Positions 36,266-45,737 of a DNA stretch of 64,000 nucleotides are shown one piece after another (position 1 is the stretch's first letter; every line of letters begins with the position of its first letter). The translations under genes were made by a program, and so were the position numbers. The notes below the pieces were generated by a model. It ran no database searches. It saw nothing but the letters and a program-made list of their open reading frames with translations, and was not told the origin of the DNA. Origin of the DNA: Meandrina meandrites (Eukaryota > Cnidaria > Anthozoa > Scleractinia > Meandrinidae); contig OY855903.1 in NCBI GenBank assembly GCA_963693305.1, positions 32,021,598 to 32,085,597 on the forward strand, read 5' to 3'.

Positions 36266-37513
36266 TTTATAAAACTAAAATATGCTTACATTTTAACCTT
36301 CTTTTCTTTTAGGTGAAGTAGGCCTTAAGTAAAGATTTTGTTATAAGTAATAGGTGACTTTTACCCACTTCTATCAGATTGGAGTGGTCGCAAATCCCTT
36401 CAAAAATCTGTCGACACTGTTAGCACAGGGAGACCACAATATTTGAGGAAATGAATAAATGAATAAACAATAATATTATTCACGAGGTTTTCTGTATTGT
36501 TTTTCTTATATGTACAGTAGGCGTCAATAAACGCGACAGCACCGCTATCGTGTTCAGAGCTACTCAAGTGCGCGAGCGGATCTGAAATAAGCTAATTTTT
36601 TACCTATAATAATCCCTATAATATTAATAAGTAGCAAGGGTGGCAACTCTTTCACGAAATAATTTGAACACGCTGTGCGAAATCGCTTTAAACTCGCTTC
36701 TTTCGCACCTTTTTGCGACCAAAATCGACCCAAACGAAGGCTAGATAATTTGCGAATACTCTTACCTGACAGTAGTAAAAAAAATGTCTGTGCTTCCTCG
36801 TGCGCTGTTGGATTAAAATTGTTTTGCTGATAGTTTCAAGTGATGTTGGACGCGTGTTGTTACTGTCTATGTTGCGCGCGCGGCCGTTTCAAGTCTGGTC
36901 ACCGCAACCCATTTCGCAGCCTCAGACCTTGGCAATAGGAGAAGCAATACTTCTACGGAAATTGGATTCTTAATTAATTACAATTCCTGTTTTGGATTGG
37001 CTGTTCAAAACAAAGAAATCCCCACGAACGCACTCCATAATCCATGATTACTACTAGTACGATAAGAAACAGGACGTGAGAGCACGTACAAGCTCTACTG
37101 GATATGATAATTACGATAACATGCTGATAAACTCGGTCGCATAAAATCAAACTCGGCAAAATTCAGCCTTGCAAATTTAGCAAATGTAAGATAATGTTAT
37201 TTGTTCGCTTCAGTAAAGATGTTAGAAGCGAAGTCTTTTGCACAGATGTGTAGTGTTTGAGCTTAGCGTGTCGCTTTCAGCGAACGCAGACAACATACAG
37301 AACATACACAAACAAAATAAATCAAAATTTAATTTTATAGTTATACCGAGATAGTTATACCGAGATACTTTACAAACAGGAAAAGAGATTCCAAACGCTA
37401 AAGATTTAAAACGTCATGTACCACTATTCTCATGTTCAAAATAGCAAATGCGACTCAAACGATCCGTGACCGCATAGATGCATGTTTTCCATAAATTGTT
37501 TGATCATCGCAAA

Positions 37514-37867
37514 TCACTGCGACGCCAAGTAAAACAAAACAATATCCTTGACATTGAACTCTTTGCTAAATAGGCTATGAAGAGCGAGCGAAATAAATTC
37601 TGCAATGAAGACGAGTGGATATGTTTGGACCAAACAAAGCCTACCGTTAAAAGGCGTTGATATTACGGCAAACACAACACTGCGAAGTGTTGCGTCTTTC
37701 GCTGTGTTCGTTGAAACATCACTTGTAAACGGCTGATCTTTTCTCCACAATTTAGGTATCTTTTCAGCGACCCACATAGCCAATGACCAGAATATGCTAT
37801 CTAGCCAAATCACCAGATGGCTCCTTTCCAAAACCTCGAGTTTCGTGGCGTTGTTGTCGCAAAACAT
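37514..37867 (-). CDS. Unrecognised 117-aa frame inside the TTAA-flanked element
   Basis: The frame starts at an ATG and has two hydrophobic stretches (about residues 18-35 and 82-100) and a mixed composition unlike translated AT-rich repeat. I recognise no domain. It lies in the unique centre of the 6.6-kb element, so it could be an exon of its lost protein or a chance frame. Confidence is low. Confidence 0.25.
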   Translation of the reverse strand: MFCDNNATKLEVLERSHLVIWLDSIFWSLAMWVAEKIPKLWRKDQPFTSDVSTNTAKDATLRSVVFAVISTPFNGRLCLVQTYPLVFIAEFISLALHSLFSKEFNVKDIVLFYLASQ

Positions 37868-38589
37868 TTCATAGCCGCTGCTAGTTCAATGGCTGTCATG
37901 CAAAGGCATAATACATCCACGTAGCTGTGCACAAAACTTGCTCTAAAAGCGAAAAGCCTGAAAAATAACTAGGCAAAAAGGTTTTGTGAACGATAAGGAA
38001 AGTTCGACAATAAATTTCTACACAAACTTCACAAGGATGGCTGAGATGTAACTCGATGGAAACAGAAAACGATTCTCCCGACGAACTTGAAATAGTTTAC
38101 CCAACGCTTTCAAGAGAGCTTGCTCCGTCGCGCGCATGCGCCACAGATGATACAGTCCCTTTAAACATTCGCTGCTATACCATCAAGGTAGAAAACATTA
38201 TACCTACACCAGAGTATTTAGGTGAACCCCAGAAAGAAAACCAAAACAGTCCTATTCGGGGACGGGTCTGAGCGGAGCTGTTAGAGGGGGTAATAGCGCA
38301 GGGAAATTAAAATAATCATGAAACTCAACATCAATTCCTTTTTCCCGTGTTAGGAATATGGTGGAAATTGCCAGAAGTATCGATAAACCCTGTACATCAA
38401 ACGATGCTCAGGATTTGTGTTTTGAATGCTTTAGATGGCCTGCAAACTAGTGTCACTAGCGGCGCTTACGTTTTGTTGTTGCTGGACAGCTTCGAAAAGT
38501 TTTTCTCCATCGCGAGGTGCTATAACATCGCACACTAACTGACATACCTCTTTCACTTTGTACTTTTCTCCATATCACTGCAATCGTCC

Positions 38590-38760
38590 CAACTTTTTAA
38601 CTGATATTCTAGTGGATCACCGCCTCTTCTGCAAGGTTCTCCATAGCCAAATTAAAAACAACGACGGGAAAATTTTCATTTGCTGCCTCTTCAGATTCGC
38701 TTTCAGACTCACTATCTTTGTAATCCTGTTCGACACATTATCTGGGGGTCCTCATCTGAC
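38590..38760 (-). pseudogene. Acidic N-terminal-like coding remnant
   Basis: One minus-strand frame reads through an acidic run 'DSESESESEEAANE' followed by hydrophobic and acidic residues, ending at a stop near 38611. Acidic serine-rich leaders are common at the start of transposases but are not specific. It lies in the same orientation as the cysteine-rich remnant at 39571-39951. No start codon or continuation can be fixed. Confidence 0.3.
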
Positions 38761-39570
38761 TGGGCACGTGCGGAAACACGCGGTGTTATGGTGACCAATC
38801 ATAAGTGGTAAAAGCAGCTGTTGCAGCCTTTTTAGAAGCCCTTTGCAAAAAGAAAGGATTGATAAGCACTGAAGGGTTGCAAATATTCATGGGTGCGTGT
38901 ATGTTTGTTAAATGGGGAGTCTATTTTCCAGCATGTTTAACCCTCTGACGTACAGGCGAGGGGTGGATGCCAGTCCCCATAACGTTTTTCCAAATCTTGA
39001 AAAAACGATTTACTCTACAATGCTGAAACTTTCAGTAGCTGTTCATTCATCCTTTGCAAAAATTTTGATATGTCAACCATGTGTCCATGATATTTGACGT
39101 TGCCATTACAATGTAATAAATACAAGCAGGTCTTTTTAAAAATGGTTATTTTTAAAATTTTTCTTTATTTTTTTCAGTTTTTTGAAACAGAATTGCACGA
39201 TTTGTTTAACATTCCATAAGCATTCTGGATTGATTTTGCATCAGTTTTCGTTCTTTTGTGACTTTCTAAGAAAATGTTGAAATCCATGATGGCGGATCCA
39301 AGATGGCAGCACTTATGACGTCACTTGACGCCGTATGACGTCACAGCAAATTATAATTATGTCATCTTGTAGAGTACGCGCGCGCACCAAGGGAAACTTC
39401 TCACTGTAGATTGCAGTTGTTTTAGCTCCATTTGCATCAGAAATGTTCAAAAAATGTTTATTTGATATGTGTTGTGATTTTTTTCTCTTTCTTACGTGAA
39501 GGAGAGCGAGTATAGAGGTCAGTTAAATAAAATCTCTGTCACGTTTATATGACTGTAATGTGAACTAGGT

Positions 39571-39951
39571 TCACCAACCTGATCCAATCGGGACAATCAC
39601 TCCATGGAGTTTCATAATCTCCTTTGCCATCCGAACAGTTATAACTTCTCTGCTTTTGATGGCTTTCTAACCACCACGGTGGGTTGGATATTGGCATGGC
39701 CTGCGCTGTTTCCAGTATTTCCCAAGTGAATGACGATGCTTAGGACATATAAAAATTTTACCTGTCTTTGATGGAGGCAATTCAAAAACACCGGCTCTGG
39801 CCAAAATAAGTTCGTGCTCCGTCATTTTTTCCCGCGACAAATGGCACGAAGTTAAGTGGTTAACTACGGGATCATTACAATCTCCAAGGCGAACGAGCTC
39901 GGTTATTCCCCTTGAATTTCCGCAACTACCTTTATACTGCCAGAAAGCACA
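39571..39951 (-). pseudogene. Cys/His-containing protein remnant with an in-frame stop
   Basis: The minus-strand frame encodes protein-like sequence with the words 'CAFWQYKGSCG', 'LTSCHLSREK', 'FICPKHRHSLGKYW' and 'RPCQYPTHRGG'. An in-frame TAG follows, then resumed sense sequence ('VITVRMAKEIMKLHG') ending 'VPIGSG' at a GT that could be a splice donor. The spacing of cysteines and histidines suggests a zinc-binding domain. I have the impression that such 'CPKHR...LGKYW...CQYP' proteins are multicopy in cnidarians, but I cannot name the family. The stop suggests decay. Confidence 0.5.
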
Positions 39952-40342
39952 ACTCCTCCATTATGTTGGAAAATGTGAACACTTCATGAGAACAACAAAA
40001 GTATGATTGACAAGTGCTGGATGGCGGCGAGGTTTTATAGGCCTCTTTTTGTTTCTGCTTTTTTCATTCCTAATACTTACCTTTATCATTTACATAATTT
40101 TTTTACAACTTAACAGAAATTATATATCATTTTAATAAAGTGAGTTTTTTGTATTTTAAAAGTGAGCGAAAATTTTACATTTGGAAACATCAAAAGGAAG
40201 ATGTACTGGAAGTGGTCGAAAACAAAAAAATCAAAACAACCTACGTAAATAATGCATGCTTGGCTTCAATTAAACTCACCAGAATGGTGCACACGAAGAC
40301 AGCACATCATCAGGCTCCTGACATCATGAAACAATATTTAAA

Positions 40343-41407
40343 ACTTTGTACAGTCAATTATTGACTCTTGGAATTATTTCTTCAGTTGGCACATAACGTG
40401 GTTGGATTAGATTGCGTGACACAACTTTCAAATCAACGTTCAAGCCGATGTACCGGTATTGTGTTCGATTAATTTCTTCGGTTGCGTTGCCCGCTACTTT
40501 CTTTCATTTGTTCAGATTATCAGAATCATATGGTTTGTGCAAAGTGTTTTATGGGCAATGGTTTCCATTCAAAACCTTTTGCGAATACTATGGTTGATGA
40601 AACCAGAAAGGAATGCGAAATCTAATTACCGGTACGTGGCGGACTTGACCTTGTGCAGTTGTCTTGCAGGTAGGCGACAGTATATATATTTTTGACTAGC
40701 TGGTGAGGTTTCCGGGTCTTAAATGATGTTTTGTTGTGTAAGCTGATATAAAGAAGTTTTGTTAAGCTAGGATGTTTGCGAAATATTGTGTTATTTATGC
40801 TGAATTTCATTCGCGTGAGCGACTTTCCTGTTCCAATGTAAATAAACATGTTCGCAACAACGGTAAAGTTGACGCCTGGCTGTGCAAAAAGTCCGCTTAA
40901 ACCACAACATGTTTTTACATTTCCATGCTCTTTGACTTCTTTTTAGTTGGTATGGATACAAATATTACGGGGAAGTAGAAGTAGTTGGACTTTTGCGCAA
41001 TGGCTCGTTAAAAATGTGCATTTTTGAGCCGTTGGCATTTATGGCGAAGTAGGCTGCAAACAAAAAATTATTTCGTATTGTAAGTTTCTTTTAAACGAAC
41101 CTAAATTGTGTGCTTTGTATAAATAAAGGTCCAATTTAATCCAGGAAAGCTAAAACAATTCCAAATATTTTGCAATTTTGAAGCGGTGAACTCGACAATT
41201 TTCCTATTTTTCACTTGTCGCCATTGCTAAAAATAGGCCAGTGGCGGTCCAATCGAAAAAAAATCATAAAAAATTTATTTTGCGGTATTTGCAGAAACTA
41301 AGGTGATTTCATTTGCTTTTGAATTAAGATAGACTCGTGGGCAAAGTTTAAAGGAAATTGTGTTCTCGATCCGAAATACAACAGACCGGAGTTATGGCGA
41401 CTGCCTC
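40343..41407 (-). repeat. Right terminal inverted repeat of the TTAA-flanked element
   Basis: This is the counterpart of 34825-35868. It ends only about 25 bp from the 435-bp module that begins the neighbouring polymerase element region, so the two long-inverted-repeat elements are virtually adjacent. Confidence 0.75.
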
Positions 41408-41431
41408 TTAATTTCTTGTGTCAAACTAGAC

Positions 41432-41866
41432 CGATAGTAGTATAAGAATAGGGCTTTTGCAACAGGGCGCATGCGTAAGGGCGTAAGGGGCGCTCATGAC
41501 GTCATTATCCCCCTTGGGGGATAAGGTCACTTCCCCTTTTGGAGGATGACATCATCGGTTGGAGGGGCGTCTGCGCAGGGGCGTAAGGGTGTTCATGACG
41601 TAATTCTCCATTTTATTCTGAGGATGACATCATAGGTTAAAAATAGACGGATGATGTAATAGAATACTTTTAGAGGATGAATCTTACCTTTTCCTACGTC
41701 TGTGTTTGTCGTCCGAAAATAGATCTAGAGTAGATAAAAATATTTTGATATTTGACATTGATATTTCTGTGATTAAGTAGGGTAACCTCGTAATACGATA
41801 AAAATTATCTTTTTCAAGACTGAATTACTTTTTATTTCGCGTTGGAGTGTGCCCTGCAGACCATAA
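41432..41866 (+). repeat. Extra outer copy of the 435-bp CRE-rich module
   Basis: This is a direct duplicate of 43205-43640, present at the outer edge of the left arm only. The two copies share the ends CGRTAGTAGTATAAG and GCAGACCATAA and differ by scattered substitutions. It replaces the sequence that continues beyond the right arm. It may be an independent miniature element or the result of recombination between arms. Confidence 0.75.
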
Positions 41867-42349
41867 GCCAGACGATCACACTAAACGAACTACTATTGTT
41901 ATTGCTTCATACTGCAAGTCTATCTGCTATTAATGGTAGCTGGATATATGAAGAAGTTAGAATTTTACTTCCCTTCTTTATTTGCTGAGGGGTGGGGTCA
42001 TGTAAAGAAACTAAATTAATGTGATTGAAAAGGAAACACTGAATAGGAAGTCATTGTTTGTTATACATGTACAGTGGATTTTAATTCCTCATTTGCTATT
42101 GTGTTCTTCAGGCGATGCGTTTGAGCCAAAATACTCAACTTGGCCAATGGAGGAATTAAAAGAGAGAAGAAAGGAACAAAACTGTTTCAATGCCTCGGTT
42201 GCAAAGAATATTATATATGTACATCATTAAATAAACTGGTGTGATGAAAACTATTTGTTTGCTTCTTTTTCACATGCTGATCGTAAAAGGCTGGCCACCA
42301 CGCTGGTCATTAAGGTTAATTTTCTCGTGTCCGGCATGAAAGCTAACCC

Positions 42350-42760
42350 TCACTCTTACTCATCCTTTAAAATACTCTTAACCCTAAAACCCTCCATAAC
42401 CCGTCCATTACAATACCCCTACCATTCATTAAGCACGTGTTGCACCGACCCTAACGAAACCTAAAGCCATCCGTAACATGTCAGTTACAATAACCCTAAC
42501 TCTAAGGCCATCCGTTGAGCGTCCGTTATAATAACCCTACAACAAAAAACCATCCGTTACGTGTCTGGTACAAAAACCCTTACCCTTAACCCGTTCATTA
42601 CTTGTCTGGTATAAAACCCTTACTCTAAACCCGTCCGTTACGCGTATGTTACAATAACACTTACCCTTAGCCGGTCCATTACGTGTCTGTTACAATAACC
42701 CTAACTCTACACCCATCTGTTACATGTCCATAATAATAACCCTAGCCGTAACACAACCTG
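42350..42760 (+). repeat. Minisatellite with telomere-like words in the left arm
   Basis: About nine to ten units of roughly 42 bp with the pattern CCGTCCGTTACGTGTCTGTT, then ACAATAACCCTTACTCTAAA. Units begin near 42350, 42395, 42460, 42510, 42555, 42600, 42640, 42680 and 42720 with variable wording. Each holds a TAACCCT-type word reminiscent of the animal telomere hexamer TTAGGG, but not in perfect tandem. It is mirrored at 56225-56640. Confidence 0.8.
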
Positions 42761-43204
42761 GTTCGTTGTCAGGAGATGGGCACTGACCGGTATATGAAAT
42801 CAGTTCAAAATTATAACGTAAACCACCCTACATAATTCGAAGCATAAAAATGGCTCTATCTTACTCGTGCTCACTATCTTAGTGACACTTTTAACAGCAT
42901 AGACCCTTGTAATAGTCCCCTCCCCAATTCTACCATAAATTTGTTAAAAAATTGTAGCGGGGAGCATGTCCCAGGGGCAAGTTGCAGCGACACGTCCTAT
43001 TCTTTGGCTGATTACTTTAAGCTCATGCAACACAAATTTTGCAGCAATTTTGTTCCTTGAACTCATTAAACTTTGTGGGACGTGTTGCAGGGAAAAATGT
43101 TGCAGAGATGCAATGTCCCATCGTGTAGATGGTTGTGCAACATGTCCCTACAAAATAATTAAATAATGATGGCGACGGTGACGGTGACACCGAGTGCAAA
43201 CAAT

Positions 43205-43640
43205 CGGTAGTAGTATAAGAATAGGGCTTTTGCAACAGGGCGCATGCGTAAGGGCGTAAGGGGCGCTCATGACGTCATTATCCCCCTTGGGGGATAAGGT
43301 CATTTTCCCCTTTTGGAGGATGACATCATCGGTTGGAGGGTCGTCTGCGCAGGGGCGTAAGGGTGTTCATTATGTAATTCTCCATTTTTTTCAGAGGATG
43401 ACATCATAGGTTAAAAATAGACGGATGATGTAATAGAATACTTTTAGAGGATGACATCATACCTTTTCCTACGTCTGTGTTTGTCGTCCGAAAATAGATC
43501 TAGAGTAGATAAAAATATTTTGATATTTGACATTGATATTTCTGTGATTTAGTAGGGTAACCTCGTAATACGATAAAAATGATCTTTTTCAAGACTGAAT
43601 TACTTTTTTTTCGCGTTGCAGTGTGCCTTGCAGACCATAA
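43205..43640 (+). promoter_or_regulatory. CRE/ATF-like site cluster in the left arm
   Basis: Within about 190 bp the module holds TGACGTCA once and several GATGACATCAT or near variants (near 43270, 43320, 43397 and 43450), spaced about 45-75 bp apart. The TGACGTCA palindrome is the CREB/ATF site and TGACATCA-type words are AP-1/ATF-like. The module is kept in both arms and once more at 41432-41866. Regulatory use is inferred from the motifs only. Confidence 0.45.
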
Positions 43641-44394
43641 ATTCGTATTTACACTTCAAATAGTCGCTCAGCAGGGCAAGTGTGATGTATAATGAAAATT
43701 AGAGAAGTCTTTTCACGTATCGATAATATAAAGAACGGCAGATGGAAAGAAATAAAGCAATGGCTCTTGTATTTTGATCTCGTATGAATATAGAATATTC
43801 TTTACAAAATGTAATAATTGAGTTATAAACACTATTTGTTCTGTCTTAACTTGCCTGGTTAGTAGACGATTATTTTACTGACTACGAAGTTTTACTAATG
43901 GGAATTGTTTTGCGTTTCATGCATTTTTCGATTTTCCTCTTAACTTGTATGTTAGTCTTCTAGTAAAAGTAAATGTGTTCACGCTCAACTAAATCGGATG
44001 AAAAATATGTTTACCTTTTTTATCCTCAGTGATTTCGGTCTCACTAAGATTAGAATACGTTTTGACTCAACAGATTCAGTCAAATTTATTACCCGATCTG
44101 CCGTTGTGCAAGCGCGCACGTGTTTATTTCTTTTGATCCAAGTTCTAATTAAGTCACCGAGAACACTAAAACCTATAAAAATGTTTGCGTTTTAGAAATA
44201 AGCCTTCAAGCGAAATCATTGAAGCACATCATTTGCGCAAGCCTGAGTATAGTTACCGTCTAATTGTTTGCGGTCTTGAAAAGAATCCTTTGAAACACCG
44301 TGTTTGCCTATGAACAAAAGCGGTAGCTGCTATTTTCGTATCGACATACTACTGAAAACCGTTTTTTCGCAATTGCGAGGGAAATTAGTTGAAA

Positions 44395-44589
44395 TTAATG
44401 TCTTACTTTGAATGATTGTCCTTCAGTGAACCTTAAAAACCCATTTTTCACCTTTACCACATATGGATTACCGACATTGACCAGGACAGTGCTCCAAAGC
44501 GGCGAAAGGGTATTTGTACGAGCGAGTCTTTTAGGTATTGTGGAATTTGCTGATGCGGGGTTTGACGGGAAAACGGCAACGCGGAACAC
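44395..44589 (-). CDS. Small exon-like frame conserved in both arms (64 aa)
   Basis: The frame is open in both arms (counterpart 54389-54583, plus) with one amino-acid difference. It ends in 'FTEGQSFK' followed at once by GTAAGAC, a good splice-donor sequence, and is preceded by an AG. Composition is protein-like ('VAVFPSNPASANST', 'VVKVKNG'). It may be an exon of an arm-borne or captured host gene. I cannot name the domain. Because the arms are nearly identical, conservation alone does not prove coding. Confidence 0.35.
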   Translation of the reverse strand: MFRVAVFPSNPASANSTIPKRLARTNTLSPLWSTVLVNVGNPYVVKVKNGFLRFTEGQSFKVRH

Positions 44590-45212
44590 TTTTAAAGGTA
44601 TGAAAAGATAGGTTCTTTTAATCAGTGCAGAAAAACGAAGTGGAAATGAACTGATCCGCTTATTATGACTACGAATTCCTTGCTCTTTTTAAAAGCGGTT
44701 TATTCTATTTGTTTACCGTTGTCTAGATACTCGTTGGCATTCAACTGAATGAATTTCTTAGAAGATGACGATCTTGTATTAACATAGACGTCGAAAATTG
44801 GAAACGTTTAACGACTTATAAACTCTTTCTACAGTAAGAAAGTTTTATTTTATCAGTAAAAAGCGAAAATAAAGTGCTGTGAGGTTTGTTGTTTATCTGG
44901 AGTGTGTGAATTTTTGGCTTCGATAATAACCCTTGGGAAACGCGTGTTATAAACGCCTTTGTTTTAGCCGAAACCTCTAATTCTAGAAAATAATTGAGTG
45001 TCAATTAAGTAAACGAGGTAAAATGAGTCCATAAGAGTATTTTAGGGGAAGCCTCCTAATGTAATACCAAAATAACGAGACCATCTTTATGACCTTTATG
45101 AATTTTGCTGTACGATAAATTTCATTTTTGTAAATATAGATTCTTTCAACATATCTTAAACTTTGCGCCATGATAAAGTCAACCCATAAATAACAAACAA
45201 AGCCAAACGCAA

Positions 45213-45422
45213 CTACTTTTTATTATTCATTTCATTCACGGTCAGCCGGTTCGTCCCATCACGAATGTATCTCGAGGTTACTGCTGTTGAATATACTTTT
45301 GAGCGCCTTTGTTCACCGAAAATGTCTTGAAAAGCTCTTTGTTGTAAGGTTTTGTACTTAACATACAATAACGATAATACCTTCAGTACTTTGCGCCGGT
45401 TTGCCAGAGTTAACTGTGGCAT
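45213..45422 (-). CDS. Small basic frame at the inner edge of the left arm (69 aa)
   Basis: It starts 'MPQLTLANRRKVLKVL' and is rich in lysine and arginine (pI clearly basic). The counterpart in the right arm starts at about 53534 with 'MPQLQLANRRKVLKVL'. That copy is cut short near residue 60 because of a 23-bp insertion. The frames point outwards from the core. I recognise no family. Confidence 0.35.
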   Translation of the reverse strand: MPQLTLANRRKVLKVLSLLYVKYKTLQQRAFQDIFGEQRRSKVYSTAVTSRYIRDGTNRLTVNEMNNKK

Positions 45423-45690
45423 ATTTTAACTGATAGGTGTGATAGATGAACTCGCACCCCAGATGTGTTCTTTCTTCTTTTGATCCTTTCAAACAAATAA
45501 CTTTCGTAACAAGAGCTGTTAAAACAATGATGTCATCGCTAAATATACGATCATTACCTTAAAAGCGATGGTGCAATGGCTGGAACTGAACTAGTGCTTC
45601 CTCCCTGAATCTAAAAATAGAAATGATGTTTTCGGAGAGAACTGGGGTGGTTCTTAATTTAGGTGATGATGTAATGCTGTGGTTTTTAAG

Positions 45691-45729
45691 CTATAAAAGC
45701 GAGAGTTATTCGAGCTGCTGCTTCAGTTG
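45691..45729 (+). promoter_or_regulatory. TATA box and initiator of the polymerase gene
   Basis: CTATAAAAGC at 45691-45700 is a consensus TATA box. CTTCAGTTG about 30 bp downstream (45721-45729) resembles a TCAGTT initiator. The polymerase ATG at 45738 follows within about 15 nt, giving a very short predicted leader. The spacing is typical of RNA polymerase II core promoters. Confidence 0.7.
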
Positions 45730-45737
45730 TTAGAAAC

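Larger units (their letters stand above)
34821..41411. mobile_element. 6.6-kb DNA transposon with ~1-kb terminal inverted repeats and TTAA flanks
   Basis: The ends read TTAA-GAGGCAGTCGCCATAA (34821) and GGCGACTGCCTC-TTAA (ending 41411), so TTAA target duplications flank a 6583-bp body. Arms at about 34825-35868 and 40343-41407 are inverted copies; shared words include 'GCAAAGTTTAAAGGAAATTG' on the right and its variant on the left. TTAA duplications are known for the piggyBac and Kolobok superfamilies, and the GAG end fits the RRG end described for Kolobok. No intact transposase is visible; coding remnants are on the minus strand. The inner arm sequence has a further diverged repeat near 35940-36070. 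Confidence 0.72.
41867..45533 (+). repeat. Left terminal inverted repeat of the polymerase element
   Basis: It matches 53420-57118 in reverse complement over its whole length. Identity is very high in the middle and falls towards the inner end (about 45430-45533). It contains the minisatellite (42350-42760), the CRE-rich module (43205-43640) and two small frames also open in the other arm (44395-44589 and 45213-45422). Confidence 0.9.

Noticed and set aside
42350..42760. True telomere or telomere-end array
   Set aside because: The CCCTAA-type words are separated by ~35 bp of other sequence and occur in mirrored pairs inside a mobile element.
42350..42760. CRISPR array
   Set aside because: Eukaryotic context, variable units without distinct spacers, and no cas genes.
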